In this document: piece by piece, positions 1 through 12,975 of the stretch
Layout of the letters: every line of letters begins with the position of its first letter
How positions within the stretch are numbered: position 1 is the first letter of the stretch
DNA from: Dipylidium caninum
Lineage: Eukaryota; Platyhelminthes; Cestoda; Cyclophyllidea; Dipylidiidae
Length of the DNA stretch: 64,000 nucleotides
Assembly (NCBI GenBank): GCA_017562135.1
Contig: QEYB01001503.1
Coordinates: forward strand, 18,251-82,250
Direction of reading: 5' to 3'
The notes under the pieces: generated by a model
Seen by the model: only the letters and a program-made list of their open reading frames with translations
Databases searched by the model: none
What the model was told of the DNA's origin: nothing
Translations under genes and position numbers: made by a program

Positions 1-60
1 TACCGCTTTTCGACTCACCCAAATTGGCGGCTGTCTAACCTGAGTTATCTGGCCTCCCAC
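1..60 (+). pseudogene. 3' end of a 3-exon-family copy cut by the window edge
   Basis: The first ~25 bases resemble the end of exon 3 in other copies (the A-A-C-R-L-T stretch). The cysteine codon TGT reads TTT here, and the usual TAG stop is changed. The following ~35 bases match the 3' flank seen after the copy at 45058-45277 (GCTGCCTGACC/GAGTTAT). The body of this copy lies outside the window, so its state cannot be judged beyond the damaged terminus. It could be a short duplicated tail rather than a whole gene. Confidence 0.45.
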
Positions 61-379
61 TGTCAGCAGCTCCTACATCTCAAGAAATCTGTCTCGGCCC
101 CCCGAGTAGTAGTCTTCTTTTCGAGTAAAAGCAGATTTTTTGGAGGAAACAGTGAAAACTGCCAGAATCGAAATGCCTGGATAGCAGCCGACAGCTGATG
201 CGGACTTCCAAATTACAGTCTGGCCCACGTGATCTGTTTCTCAGTGCAGAAGGACGCCCATTATTGTTGAAAGCCAACTCCGATGAGATAACAGCCAACT
301 GTGCAGTGTTGAGCAGTTGACCTGACAGAGCCGATGTCATCGGGAAGTAACCATCTCCGCAGATACTGCAGCCGAATAG

Positions 380-590
380 GCAACCTAGAGCGTGGGGCAT
401 CACGGTCATTTAAACAAAACACTTCTGTCGCGCTGAAAGGCAGCTGCGTAGCTTTTCCGCATCCGAGATTTGTCATTCTCATAGGCAGCAGATGAACCCA
501 CAAAGAGTTCTCCGAACTGGTGGATGGAGGGCGCCTCGCAGAATGTGGAGGCCCCATGTCACATGAACGCATTACTCGACTGGTGCTATT
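380..590 (-). repeat. R2 dispersed repeat copy
   Basis: The mirror copy in the right arm is at 36840-37080. Diverged relatives are at 17225-17460, 46490-46810 and 55520-55620. Shared words include AATGCGTTCATGT, CAGTTCGGAG and the stretch around CTGCTGCCTATGA. No coding function is visible. It may be a short transposon-like element or a piece of an older duplicated unit. Confidence 0.5.
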
Positions 591-1416
591 GTGGCTTTTA
601 CTTACAAATGAAACATTAAAATTTATTCATAAAAATGTAACATTATTCAGTTGTATACTTCAGTTTTGCCGATAAGCTTTTGCCACTGCCATAGCGCTTC
701 TGATTTTGCTATCAAAACCTGAAGTAAGTGTGATTTGCCACTTAAGGGCTTCTAGGTCGAAAACATATGTGGTTGTCCAAAAGCGCGAAGTGAGATTTAC
801 ATGGGGAATGCGTGGGCAGAAGACTAAACGCCCTCAGTCTCCTCATCTTATTGCACTGGCGAGAAATGCCAAAGGCAGGATAAATGGAGTGGGTAGAATC
901 TTCCAGCTAACACACATTTTTGTCTACTACTGAGGCTGATCTGTGCATTAGCAATAACCTCAGCTCTCCTGACAGGAAGAGACCCTGGTCGTCACAGACG
1001 GAGAATCACTGGCAAATTCTTGAAGAAGTCCATAATTACCTTTAATGCACATATTGTCTAAATTGCCTTCTTTGCCTGCAGCACCGGAGCCTCAACAAGC
1101 AACGCTGTTCATACACCTGAGATGGCAGCCCTTTTCTCACATTACCATGTCGCTCTCCACGTCTAAAGTAGAATGTGAACAGAACGAAAGCTCAGTGCTC
1201 CTCAGTTGGCTGCTCTCTCACTGCAGTGGATCCCGAATAATTCATGCATGGTCTGAGTGGGATGAGGTTGCTGCGGCTGATTGTGAATTGGACACTATCG
1301 CACCGGCTGGCCGATGGCTGAACTCAAGGCGAATGGGATCTAACTGCCTTCATCCCACCTCCAAGCAACCGACTCTTTTGGAGCAAAAAGGCCACTATTT
1401 CAAGTGAAGAGCATAG

Positions 1417-1422
1417 TTTATT
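1417..1422 (-). terminator. Polyadenylation signal AATAAA of the left-arm gene
   Basis: AATAAA on the minus strand lies about 43 bases past the stop of the gene at 2212-1465. The mirror copy is at 35999-36004. Confidence 0.55.
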
Positions 1423-1464
1423 GAGATACAAATGGCGCGTAACTTGGGTTAGGCAGCAGTCATT

Positions 1465-2212
1465 CTATGTGAGTCGACAAGCGGCATTTAGAGTGGATGA
1501 GTTAAACCACCTCACAACTTTCCTCCGAATACTCTCCTTGTGATATGCCAACGACTCATCTAAGACTGCATCCAGCACACGGTACTTCCGAGCCTCGTGT
1601 ACGGTGACCGCATGCAATGACTTATCAACTCGGAAGAATGCTGTGAATTCAAAGGCCTTGATGATGTAGGCGCCACGAACCACTCTGTTGGAAAGGAGAT
1701 GTAGTAGGGGTGGAAAGTGAGTCTACTTTAGGCGACATTACCTGTGAATATTTTTGGTTGTAAGAACGAGGTCGAAGAAAAGATTTTGTACTGACACTGA
1801 AATTTCAAACTCCCGATCGGGCACAACCACTTTACTCAAAGTGGTTTTCCATGTGCATTTTCCCAAATCGGCCAACAAATACCGTATTCCGTAGCTTTCT
1901 CCGATCAGCATTGTTCTGAAAATCTCGTACGTCAGGTACCTTGCCACTCTCATTATATCCTGATGTTTACTAACGATGCTTCGTGGCTGACAAAATGCTG
2001 TGACGAGGGAGAGGCATATTATTAGGATTGTGTGCATTAGGTGGGTGAAGCACCGGCTTTGAGATAAAAAAAAACAGAAAATTACACGCCATATTTGTGA
2101 TGCTGGAAACATAGAGTGCATCTTCTGTCTCATGCGACGCCGTTGAACATGCGAAGACGTTGATGTGAGAGGAGAGGAGACAGAGAAGATGCGTTATTAC
2201 GAGGATGAACAT
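1465..2212 (-). CDS. Secreted 3-exon-family protein, subfamily I (intact)
   Basis: The exons are 2212-2086 (127 nt), 1997-1742 (256 nt) and 1684-1465 (220 nt), joined by GT-AG introns of 88 and 57 bp in phases 1 and 2. The product is 200 aa. Residues 1-21 form a signal peptide (MFILVITHLLCLLSSHINVFA). The mature part starts CSTASHETE, then an FCQP motif at the exon 2 start, an amphipathic helix (IMRVARYLTYEIFRTMLIG) and a beta-rich stretch with ADLGKCTW. Exon 3 has GAYIIKAFEF, FFRVDKSL, an FNSS glycosylation sequon and the terminal AACRLT. A TATA box lies at 2268-2261. The ATG was chosen because it opens the hydrophobic segment; the upstream in-frame codons contain no ATG. The function is unknown; a secreted extracellular protein is inferred. 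The right-arm twin has a frameshift, so this copy is the better candidate for expression. Confidence 0.82.
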
Positions 2213-2260
2213 TTTGCTGAACTCTGCCTTCACGGAGGCCTCTTTCACTCACTCTCAGCA

Positions 2261-2268
2261 CTTATATA
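2261..2268 (-). promoter_or_regulatory. TATA box (TATATAAG)
   Basis: TATATAAG lies 56 bases before the ATG of the left-arm gene. The same octamer at nearly the same spacing precedes the other well-preserved members, so it is likely the core promoter. Confidence 0.75.
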
Positions 2269-2934
2269 GGCTTTACAGAAAAGCGTATTGCTACAGCAGG
2301 GTGAATGCGCTGGTGTTTGCTTACGTTGTGTTGAACCACAGGGACGATGGAAACTAATTATTGGAGGAGAAATTCAGGTGCCGACTACCTTTGATGGTCA
2401 ATTAAACTAACCCCCGTTTCGCCTGCCCACCTCTCCATCAAATAAACAAACGCGGACCTTTTTACTCCGGGGTAAATCTGTACATGATCAGTCACCAAAA
2501 TAAAATTACCATACCACGTGAGATGATTCCTAAGAGGGCTAGTAATTCACATCTCGCCTTCAAACACTGATATCTCCTCGTTTCCGTAAAGCAACACATA
2601 GCAGCATTTTCATGAACATGGGCACCTAACACCATCATTTCATTTGAAAAGCAGAGGATGGAAAGCACTCGAATTGATGCTTTTGGTTGACGCCATAAGA
2701 TTTTGTAGGAATTGGAGTATTATCAAGAAGAGAATATTCACCTGCGTAAGTTGTGTATTCGTAATCTCCTCAAAAGCCGCGCGAAATCAGATTCGAGCTC
2801 GCCTGCCAGTCTTAAAACCCCAATGGCCGCGGAGGGAAGAATGCACTGTGTGCACAAAGTGGACAAGGGAGGAATTGTGCAACACGTGTTAGGAGAGGTG
2901 TTTAGTTAGTCTTATGCATTGAAGGGCGGAAAAG

Positions 2935-3330
2935 AAGGATCAGCGGTTTCGTTGCAGAGAGAATTTGGACAGGCAAGAGAGCTACACAGTAGACGGTGAA
3001 GGCATGTAATGCGGCCATTGGGAAGGCTATCGGGTCAGTGAGCCTGGCAATTTGTCAGTCTGCCTCATTTCGGTCCACCTATGCATGCCTGCATTATTTG
3101 CCCCTTAATGCAAGATCCGGGATAGGCTGGGCCAGTTGCAGGCATACTGCATGAACCCTCGCTTCCCTCTTTTCCTGCTAACCAGGTAAATCACTTTTTC
3201 GTGTTTACTTGACTTATCGCCAATCTCTTCACCGTGTTCCAAAAAGTTGAGCGCCAGCCTTGTCAAGGGTACTCATCAAGAGCTCCCGTTTTCAGTCAGG
3301 TATTCCTCAGCCACTTGCACCTACCGGCAA
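2935..3330 (-). repeat. Repeat segment shared with 34070-34465 and 18640-19130
   Basis: The mirror copy in the right arm is nearly identical. A diverged third copy at 18640-19130 lies directly before the decayed family copy at 19134. Shared words include GGCGCTCAAC, GGAGATTGGC and GCATGC...CTTCGTCGTC. No gene is recognised inside. It is probably upstream flank of subfamily I units. Confidence 0.6.
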
Positions 3331-4768
3331 TGATGACTCCAACTGTGGTATACTCTTATGCGCCCACACATGCAGGCACTAACAGCCTGAGCGTATTTAT
3401 TTGACCACGACTTAACTGAGAAATCTCGTCAAAACCTGAATGAAGTCAAATTGTATGTGCAAGCATGTTCAATAGAATATAAAATACAGGTGGAAAGTGG
3501 GATTCTGGTTTACAATAACCAGGTTACTTGCTGCTTGTAGCGTGATGAAAAGGCAAACAGGTACCGAGGAACACTCACGGTGTAGGGGGTAGAGCCTTGC
3601 CTCCACAGCCTGTAAGTGGGTGGTAATCTTGCAAAATTAGGTGGAATCCGAGCCTCATCGACACGATTGCCCTCCTCACCTCCCAGACTCATAACGTCTA
3701 CGCTCAGAAGGTTACATTCTGCTGCCGGACTTCACTGGCATTTTTTGGATCTCTGTACGGTGATTGCACCTCAGTTTGGCGTGATGTATGGGCGAAGGAG
3801 ATGTCTATCACTGTCGTCTGCGTTCTGTTCTGCTACAGAGTGCCGCATGAAATACCATCGTTGGTACTCGACTTCACATCTTTACCGCACAAGCCCGACT
3901 TCTCATCATTTTACCCATCTCTTTCATAATCGCCCCGTCAAACGCGCTTGAGCACACTGCATTCTGCGTTCCACGTCACTCTGTCAATTGTCGAGCACTG
4001 TCATTAGATATTGGGATTTAATGTAAGTCAAAGGATGATTGGTGCTGGCGTCTGCGAAGCACATTCGTCGGTCTTTGTGGGAAAGAGTGATAATGATCGG
4101 AGAGAATGATCTGATTGATGTTTAAAAAGCTTCCTCATTGGCATCCCACTACAAAATTTGGAGGATGTGCTCCACGCATATTGCATGTGAGGCGAGAATT
4201 ACGAAATGGTGTGTGTGTGTGCCGTACCCCATGCCGTATCCTTTAAGGCAACTCGAAAGGGAGTGGAAGCACTTAGTGAGACATCGTGTAAGATGTGAGA
4301 TTTTCAAAGAAACGGTCAAATATGGGTGGGTGAGAGGAGAGACTTTTTGCCTCGGCTCACCGGCGAATGTGCCCATTTATTTGGCTCTTCAAATGGCCGT
4401 GACACATGGTCATGCGAGGCTCAAATATATTGCAGCCGAGCATTATACGTAGCAGTTTCTGATTGGCACACGACTAACCGCTACCGAATGTGCACAACCA
4501 ATTGTCCTCTGCCCAGTTGACAGCATTCACCGAACACAGAGCCCCTTCGACAGATTCAAGAGCGCGGAATACATTACTCTGTCTGCATGACGCATGACTG
4601 CCGTGACACAAACCATCTTTTCAGAAGTGACTATGTGTGTTCGATCCATGGGGCACGAGTCCCACTAAAGGAACACTGAAAACTTGTTGTGGGTAGAAAC
4701 GATTAATCCCTGACTACCCTAATCGACAAAGTAATTGGGCTCCATTTCGCCTGCTCACTTCTCCACCA

Positions 4769-5440
4769 TGCAAACAACGCCTCATGAGACGGAAACGGAA
4801 CTCTATGTTTTTACCTCCAGAGTGCCTGAGCAAAATTGTCCGTCTTCTAGTCCCTCATCAAGTGCCTCACTTACCGCCTATCACATCACCCTCATACGAC
4901 ACGTGTTACTCGTTACGCAGCACCTTCTCAGCCACAGAAAATTGTCAACTAGCTCGACGACTTAATGGTGGCCTACAAGACTTGCAGGAGCATGTTGATC
5001 GTACATACGCCTAGAACACGGTACTTGCCCACCGTTTTGTGAAAATCCAAATGAAGGACCACTCTGAGTGAAGGTGGTGAGGATGGTCGGTTGTTTCAAG
5101 TTTCAGTGCTAGTTGAAGGGCTACCCTTTGGCCTCGTTCACAGCACTCAGGCGTTTCGCGGATAATGTGGCTTGAAAATAACTGCAAGTTGCGCCCTTCA
5201 TTGCATCTCATCTCCAACAGGCTAATCCGCGACGCCTACGTCATGGAAGCATTTGCATTCACAGGAATATTCCAAGTTGACAGGCCGTTGCGAGAGGCGT
5301 CTATTCTCGAGCTTAGGGAACCATCAAGTGCTGGATAGAGTTGCCCCTGTGTCGTTGACAAGTCTCAAGGAGAGTATTAGAGAGAAAGTTGTGGTGGGAT
5401 TTAATTCACTTAGTTCAAGTGTCGCTTGTCAACTCACCTA
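4769..5440 (+). pseudogene. Decayed 3-exon-family copy, left arm
   Basis: Remains of all three exons are in order: exon 1 tail near 4769-4830 (HETETELYVFTSRV), exon 2 from 4921 and exon 3 from 5221. The signal peptide part is missing, and the exon 1 donor GT is lost. Exon 2 reads SQPQKIVN then a TAG stop, with the CQP cysteine changed to serine. Exon 3 starts well (AYVMEAFAFTGIF), loses a base near ELREP, then continues in another frame (VLDRVAPVSLTSLKESIR). The terminal stop is also missing. The mirror copy at 32640-31973 carries the same lesions, so it was already dead before the arms duplicated. Confidence 0.8.
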
Positions 5441-5844
5441 CACTGATTACTCTCCTAGCTTGCCTCGCATTGTCTGCAGCATCTGTGTCTCAATTAAGTC
5501 ATCTCTTCTCGCTGAATGGTGGCCTTTTGTCAACGAAAACCTACCCGACCTGGCCATTCAAACACTTCTGTCTAATCTGCTATGCTCTTTATAAATAGCT
5601 GCAATTTGCCAGTCCATCGTATTTCTCTTAATCCTTTCTACTCTATCTTCTACATTGGTCTTGTGGCAGTTTAATCATGGGGAGAAACCAGCCGAACGCA
5701 GCAGTGCAACACTCTTACTCGTATTCCACAAGTGAAGTTGAGCAGAATAGGACTGTACCGAGATCGCAGCGCCTGCAGTAAGACGGCAAGAAGGAAGGAC
5801 GAGTGCACTCACTCACTCGACGGAAGTTGTAGACTCGACTTCTC

Positions 5845-6081
5845 TTGCAAAGAAAAGGCAAATTCAAGGGATTGGAGGAGTTCATTGGAGATCGTGTTAC
5901 AGTGAATGTCGTAGGGTTACGCAACTGGGCTCATCGAAAATCGCCAAAGTGGATATCGAGAAGCGTGCTTCAGTACATTCTCCGATATTTTCCCCTAAGT
6001 GTCCAGCGACAGATGTTTCACCACTCGTCTTACATCGTGGAGCTCATTGACGAGGTTTGCGACTCACAAGGCGTTGCGTAA
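5845..6081 (+). pseudogene. Open frame truncated at the left-arm inner boundary
   Basis: It encodes MQRKGKFKGLEEFIGD and a helix-like stretch (QYILRYFPLSVQRQMF). It shares its first ~70 residues with the 119-residue frame at 31567-31208 and diverges exactly where the duplication ends. The product is unrecognised. The helix has the pattern of the exon 2 helix in the 3-exon family (VAKHLTYETFRRML), which is weak evidence for a distant member. It may be non-coding. Confidence 0.3.
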
Positions 6082-9000
6082 CAAAAATGCCCTTTTGAGG
6101 GCTATGCGCATGCCGTAAGCCAGATTTTTGGTGAGATGAAGGAAGAGAGGTTATTACCAGTAGGCACACTTGCGCTTTATTTGTCGCTCCGAAACACGCG
6201 AAAACGGTGAAAAAGGAAGTCAGGGAACTGAGCTGACAGACTATCACGGTAAGCAGCACTTTACTCAAGTCTGCCTCTACTGCCTCTACGCTGCCTCTAC
6301 GAAGACGGCCCTCAATCCAATCGCCCTACCTCCAGTTTACGGCAAGTCGTATTGGTTAATCAACGTGGATGCGGACAGTGGAAACCAGTTGTTGGAACAG
6401 ACAGGTTGGTCTAGACAGCTTTAGGTGACGAAATAAATATGCTCCCATTCCGCGTACTCACTTTATTACCAATCAAGCACTCGCGACAACTGATAAGGTG
6501 TTGTTCGAGGAGGAAGACACTGTGCGCACATCGGAGTACAGAAAACGGTGTGATTTGACCAGGAGTGAAAGTGTTAAGACGCGGGTTTTTTGAGAGGAGG
6601 ATAAAATGTCAGCCCATCTCTGAGTATTGAATTTGGTGAACATAAAAGGGTTCACTTTCCTTCGACGCACGACTGTCTCGCGTTCAATGAAATCGAACTT
6701 TTCTTCTTAGGAAAGCTGAATCGGGTCTTTTCGTCCATTATCGCGGTGGCCAACGCTTGGTTGGTACAGAACGAGTAATTAAACGTAGACTAAACGTAGA
6801 CTAAAAAACACGAACTCAGGCAATGAGAGTCTTTAGATGGCTCTTCAACGGACTGGTGTCCAGAAACGTTCACTCTAGGTGAGAGGACTCATCAGATACC
6901 ATCCAAAGAAACCGCCTCCCGGAGTTCACAAGCTGTGTGTGTCAGTTCATTCACTCCTTCATCCACCATCTCTCAAGCTGCATTGTCACAAGGTGGAGGT
7001 CACGTTTGACAATCAGCAAACACTTCCAACACTTCCCACCATTCCGTTTGAACTGTTTAGCCCCACACCGGGGCAAATGGGGAGGGTAAGTGAGTGAGCG
7101 GATGGCAGGAAGAGCCATTCCTATGTAAGGGCGGAGTGTGGCCTTGTAGGGGTGCACGCGTCTTCCTTTATGCTGTTCGTATTGTGTCCTTGGTCATCAA
7201 GTTGACATAATACCTTTTCTGCAACCCTTTATTAGGGAAACACGGACGCTTTCTATCATCAAGTTTTTCTCGTGTACGCAACTCCGACGACAAAGCGGGA
7301 CCGAATGGAGCAATATTTTGGTAAAGTCTCACTTGCCTTCGACAGGCTCAAGAGAATTTTCTAAAAACGGTGGTGGGTAAGAAATGACGGGTGATATTGA
7401 AAAGGAGGAGCAGTTCAGTTCCCCAAAGGGTTCCAAGAGTCACAGGAATGCAGTAATTTGCCCCTTTCACCGCTCTTCTCTGAGTTTCCATTTCGTCGGC
7501 ATCCCAGTCCATAAGTGGCGCTAATCACTCTTCAACCCCTTCGTTCCCAGTGCATGCCTCCCTCGCATTCCTCACAACCAGCCCACATTCGAAACCTTTT
7601 CACTTCCACATCCCATCACATCGCTAGTAAGACTATCTGCTGAGGAATGAGAATTTTCTCTGATCCCTGGCACATACTGTGAAAGCCCAATTGTACCAGT
7701 CTTAATCTTCATATTATCGTTTATCAGTGGGGAGCAAGTAACCCAGTGGACGTCGAATACAAGAAGAATTGTCAGTCCATATCAAACAACTCGTCCTACA
7801 GACCGTTCTGGAGGATGAACGGGACGGTGTTGGTTCAGTAACTGGTATCCTCTCTAAATTGCCTGAGATAAGAGGCACTCACCAGGTCCACAGGACATAC
7901 TGAGCTGTTCCCTTGCTGGCCTACACGCGAATGACGCACGCAATCTGCAGAAGGCCCACCTGCAATTAGGAGAAACCAACGATGGAGCGCTGAATTTGCG
8001 TCTTTGGCACATATTATTTCAATGTCACCAATGGACGTCAAATGCTACTCAATACGGCTGGCAGATGGCCACTTGCATTTCACTTTGTGTTTCTTTCACA
8101 CTATCTGCCCTTCTCCCTGACGGATGTACCCACAATGCATAGTCGCCATGTACCCACCAAGAGGAAGTCGAGTCGCCCACTTCCCCGGAGCTACGCAAGT
8201 AGCCTCATGATGCAATATATGTGGACAGATCGCTAAAACATCATTCGAGATGGTGTAGGCTCCTTTGCTGAGGCTATACAGACATGTTAGACTTGAGGTT
8301 TGATTGTGTTAAGTGGAAATTGTCAAAATCGACGTCCGCGTGCCTTATCACTGGTCAGCCGGCTACTCTATGCGCATACTGCAACTCACCGTCCATAACG
8401 CATTGTCAGTCGTCGAAAATCGTCATCACGCATGGGAGTAAGACGAAAATAGCTTCGCCCTTGACGGATGAGACCATCAGCGAGATTTGGTGGTTGCTCT
8501 GAAGATCGTAGGTGGTCAAACGACTTCCATGCAGAGTTATGCATAGTTCGAGGATAAGACATCCTCCTCCTCCGAAATGTAATGGTATGCGCTATTGAGC
8601 TTTCGACGCACATCTTTATCCAAAAACATTTTAATGACCGAACCTCTTCACATTACGACTTCATTGATGCAGATCTCATGTGGTCTCGATAGTCGTCTCA
8701 AAATTGTCATTTGCGAAGACGACATGCTTTGAAAAGGTGTGACAATACAGCATCGCAACACGGTATGCAATTTCAACTGGGCAAGTGTGCGCCTATCTCT
8801 CTCTCTCTCTCTCTCGTATATGTGACCAAAGTCCTTCCCTGCTAGTCACGCATACACTGAGTCCTGAACTTCACTGAATCGGCGTTTCAAGGCATCTCTG
8901 CAGCCTTTCGCATTCAATCGGGTGGGCGATGATAGTGATAAGTTCAGTCCCCACAATTTGCGTCAGTTTACGCCGCTTGATAGACTGCCCACTTGGTGGA

Positions 9001-12000
9001 TCCGCCTGATAAGTCGTCTGTGCGATTAATCGGAGTGGATGATTAAAGCCGCACTTGGGATACATTGAGCGGGATAGTCCTCAAGCCAGCAAAGATTTCG
9101 TCTATCGGGTACTGATTCGCGCAGCCAACTGGAGACATCGTGAGTAAATGGCACTTTTGACATGAAGGTAACCGAGAATTTGAGCAGGCACACAAGTGGT
9201 CCCGCTCCAGTTGAAGCAAGTAGGAGAATGAGTAGCCAATTGCGCCACTCAACAATTAGTTGCCCCATTTCGAGTTGAGTAATTCAATAACACCCAATAC
9301 ATGGCACAAATTATTAGAAGGCACAGACTCCACCTAACGACCACTTCTGGCCCAACTATTTCGCGGACCCATCAAAGTCTATTCACACAACACCGTCTCC
9401 CTTGAGCCCCTGTTTTATCAGCGAGGGAAACATTGACGAAAAACGGTGCGAAGTTTAATTCTGTCCTGTCAACCGCGCTCTGTTGCGCAACACAAGATGG
9501 TTGGTCATTGATCTTGCTTACTTGATTGACAAGACATCTACCACATCTGCGCCTAAGAAAGCAGTTGCATCCGCCAGCACCGACCTTATTTCTCGAATCG
9601 CTCTGCCAATGGAATGCGGGAGTTGTAGAGAGTCATTGAAGCACGGATTCAGTTAAGTTCCAAAGCTAGCCTATAGATGACAAATACAGGATTGATCCAT
9701 ATGCATTCTCAAGGAAGCACACGAGACAATGGGATGGGGCGTTGCCTCGGCAAGACGAACGAGTGCTTCCTTCACAGTCTCCTGCAATGCTGAATTAATA
9801 TCGTCAAAGCACCCGCTACAACTGTCGCACTCCGTCAACATGTGCACGCGATGCTGTTGCGAGAGTGTGAGGAGTTGTGTTTTGCTATTCAACAGCGAAA
9901 GGTTCCCTGGAAGACGGGCATTTCAGTCAGAGGTATCCTTGCGTCGCACGACACGGTGCACATGAAATGGCCGGCTTAGAATTCCTCAGTGGCCTTTTGC
10001 AGGGTGTACTTTTGATAGGACAAAGCGCCTATTGAGACCGCATTCTGCACCGTGCAGATCCAGCGACTAATAGGAAAAGTCTACCAATTTCCCGGAGTAA
10101 CCTGTCACCCGTGGTGAAAACAGGGAGTCTTGGACGTAAGAGTTTGGCTCGCTCTGTGAGTTTTCTTGTGTCTTTTTACTCTTTCATGACAGGTGGTTAG
10201 CACCTAAACTGCTTGTTGCAACTCATAATCCTTACTCTCCACTTGTACTCCTGATCGCCTCGGACATGCTCTTTAGATGGATTTGCCTTCAGATGAGAGA
10301 AGGTGGTACTGTTCGTGTGAAGTGAAGGCTTCATTAGAAGTAATGCTGAGTTTGAACTCGATCTTATTAACCTGGCCGTCTGTAAGCACCGCATGTTTTG
10401 AGAATGATCCACGACTCGATTATTCCACTTTTGCTATGGGGTTAGTGAACAGAGAAATAGAGAAGTGACACCCCTCGCGCTGGATAGACGAATGCCATGT
10501 GTACAACTCGAGTGTGCAGCGTATCGAGACTTCGTCGTCTGACGAGTACGACCAGTTTCCTGAAATTAACGCCATTTTCGTGACTTGCCCAGCTTTAGGT
10601 GATGTCAGTAGTCCTCATGCCCACTGATGTGCGATCATTATGATGTACAGAACAGTGAAAGCCAAGGGGAGAAATGCATGGCAGCCTACTGGTGGACATT
10701 TCTCGCTTTTGACCTGCTCGACAGAGAGTGAGTTGCACATGAGCATAAACGTTTATCTTTGAACAGCAGGGCGGACATGGTCGAATCGATGGGAGCGAGA
10801 AAGAAGAGTAACGCATTGTCGTTCTTTGTTGCTACGTCATACTTACAGGCAGATTCGTCGTCCTTGAACACTCTGGCCTGAATTTATTAGCCAGCGGCAA
10901 CAAGTCAGAGTAGAAAAATTTCCGGGTTAGACTGTCACAGGACTGACATACCACCTTTTGTGACTCCACTTCTTATGCTCTCTTCCCCAGATGAGATTGG
11001 CTACGTGCGTTATTCCAAAGCATCAAACAGCCATTCTTCTCATAGATGAAGCATAGTGTAGGCACCTTCGTAAGTCTTGTGAGGAGCGAGAAGGAGACGA
11101 TGAATTGAATCGTTTTATCAGAGCACACCCACCAATTTCCTCGTTCAATGCAAGCAAATTGAAGGACACTTCTTCCAGAGTTAGCCAAAACTCTATCTTC
11201 TCATAAGTCGACGAGACATTTATCAAGACAGTATTGAAGCTGGTGTTGCATATCCCAGTCTACAAAACGAAATCATATACACTCTCGTCCATCGACACTG
11301 TATGGATAACTTTGGTGGAGAGGCACTTTATAATGCTGGATGATTCACGCTGATAGTTTACAATCCCACATGGTGGACAAGGTTCTGCAATTCATGGAGT
11401 ATATTCGCGTCAGAGTAGGAGACGTAACAAAGGGATATAGCGGAAAACCGTAAATAGAATGAAGAAACCTGCAGAAACTTCGTCATTGTTAGTCCACAAT
11501 TTCGAATCTGTCCGCATAGGGATGATTTTATGAGGAAGATGGAAAGAGTTTAGCCTTTCGCTTCTACTCTCCTCTTTCAGCCAGGTGTATAGCAGCAGCA
11601 CACAGATTGGAAAATCGTAAGATATGGTCCCATCAATCATAAAATACTCGCAAGTTATAGTGTGAGAATTAAATCAAAAAGGCGTTGCCCGAAACATGTG
11701 ATAATTTTGTTAGTTTAAATCGCTTGCGTCAAATTTTTCATACGGCATCACTAACTGACAGAGGCATATCACACATGAAGTCCAACCTTGGAAGGTTGCT
11801 GTCAGCATCTGAGTCTCCTTGGTTCATCCATCATCCTTAATGCGGTCTCTAAAACAGCAGGCTATTAATGTTCTGGGGTGCATTAATCCACAATAGCATC
11901 CAAGCCAGAAAAGGCAATAGCTCGCCGGGTGGTTATGCCCCAATCCTGCCCTCCACCTTCGGCTGAGGCCAGATATGGGTTGCCACGAGGCACATCCGAA

Positions 12001-12897
12001 CAGGAGTCCAAATTAAGTGGTTTCATGGTCACGCCATTCATGTATTCATTGATCAAATAAATTACCATCAGTGAACTGTTCAGCACCTCCTTGTCTAAGT
12101 GGGATATTTAAATAACATAGTGTTCCGAACAGGGATGAAGACAGTTCGACTTTAGTCGGAAACGCTTTTATTGCTAGGAGATCGGCTAATGACCGGCACT
12201 TTGTCATCATGACGGTGTTGAGACTAGTGGGGAACCGCTTTCCGTACGTGTGTATGTTTGAAAGCATGGTTCCGCAAGCATCAGGGGAGGAAGACAGCCA
12301 AACAGGCTCTAATGGTGCTCTCATGAAGAGTAAGAACACAAAAGCAATGGCAAGAGAGGCGCTTTCGAAGCCATGAACATGAGAATGCCGGACGAGTGGA
12401 CCTAACAGTCTCATCGAGTGCTGTAGGGAGAGTGTATTAAAATTGACTCCCAACCTGCCTGCTACGATGAAGCCATAATGACACGCTTACCTCGAGACTT
12501 GAGAGGGAGACGTTAGGGCTTGACCCAACTTACATTTAGCAGATGGTTCATTTCGAGGTCAATTTCACTCGCCCTCCACCTCGACACAGATAATCGAGCT
12601 AACCACATAAGGCTTGACCTACCGCCTGCAACGTGTACACTTGTCGACTACATGCAGTTTCACTTGTCTTCTGTCAGTGTGCTGCTCTCTGTTAACCCTC
12701 TCACAACATCACGATGAGCGCCTAAACTGGCTATTGGAAGCCACGACCGCATTTTTGGCCATGCTGAGCGCGTTCTTCTGTTAGCTTTCTGTCACGATTA
12801 CAGACAAAAGTTGGCATGCTCGTATTCAGCGATCTTACCACGTAATCGCTGCTGGGTTTATTCCCTAATGAGGTATCCCCGTTTCTCCGCCCACGCC
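6052..12897. other. Long stretch without a recognisable gene
   Basis: No reading frame here shows the 3-exon-family motifs, a coherent domain or a convincing exon series. Frames up to 135 codons occur (12453-12046, minus, with one hydrophobic run; 9268-9026, minus, with a signal-peptide-like start). They lack a TATA box, matching splice sites or paralogues in the window. One CT microsatellite lies at 8796-8815. Confidence 0.5.
8796..8815. repeat. (TC)10 microsatellite
   Basis: A perfect dinucleotide run of about ten units, with no gene adjacent. Confidence 0.9.
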
Positions 12898-12905
12898 TAT
12901 AAAAG
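12898..12905 (+). promoter_or_regulatory. TATA box (TATAAAAG)
   Basis: TATAAAAG lies 78 bases before the ATG chosen at 12976. In relatives the spacing is near 53. An ATG at 12936 fits the spacing better but runs into a stop, so exon 1 may have suffered a small indel near its 5' end. Confidence 0.55.
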
Positions 12906-12975
12906 TAATAGCGACGCATCACCTCCAAAGTGAGGATGAAGCACAAACAACTTGCATAGTTCGTGCAGACGTCAT

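Larger units (their letters stand above)
208..6051 (+). repeat. Left arm of a 5.8 kb inverted duplication
   Basis: The reverse complement of this segment matches 31361-37185 almost base for base, with scattered substitutions and small indels. Identity is in the high nineties by eye and was not computed. The outer boundary is at CCAAATTACAG (208) opposite CTGTAATTTGG (ending 37185). The inner boundary is at GAGCTCATTGAC (ending 6051) opposite GTCAATGAGCTC (starting 31361). Beyond those points the two loci differ completely. The arm carries the family gene at 2212-1465 and a decayed copy at 4769-5440. Confidence 0.93.

Noticed and set aside
9026..9268. Minus-strand frame with a signal-peptide-like start (WLLILLLASTGAG)
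   Set aside because: The cysteine spacing and the phase-1 donor expected for family exon 1 are missing, and no exon 2 lies downstream. Left unassigned.
12046..12453. 135-residue minus-strand frame with a hydrophobic segment
   Set aside because: It has no TATA box, no family motif and no splice partner. A hydrophobic run alone is not enough.
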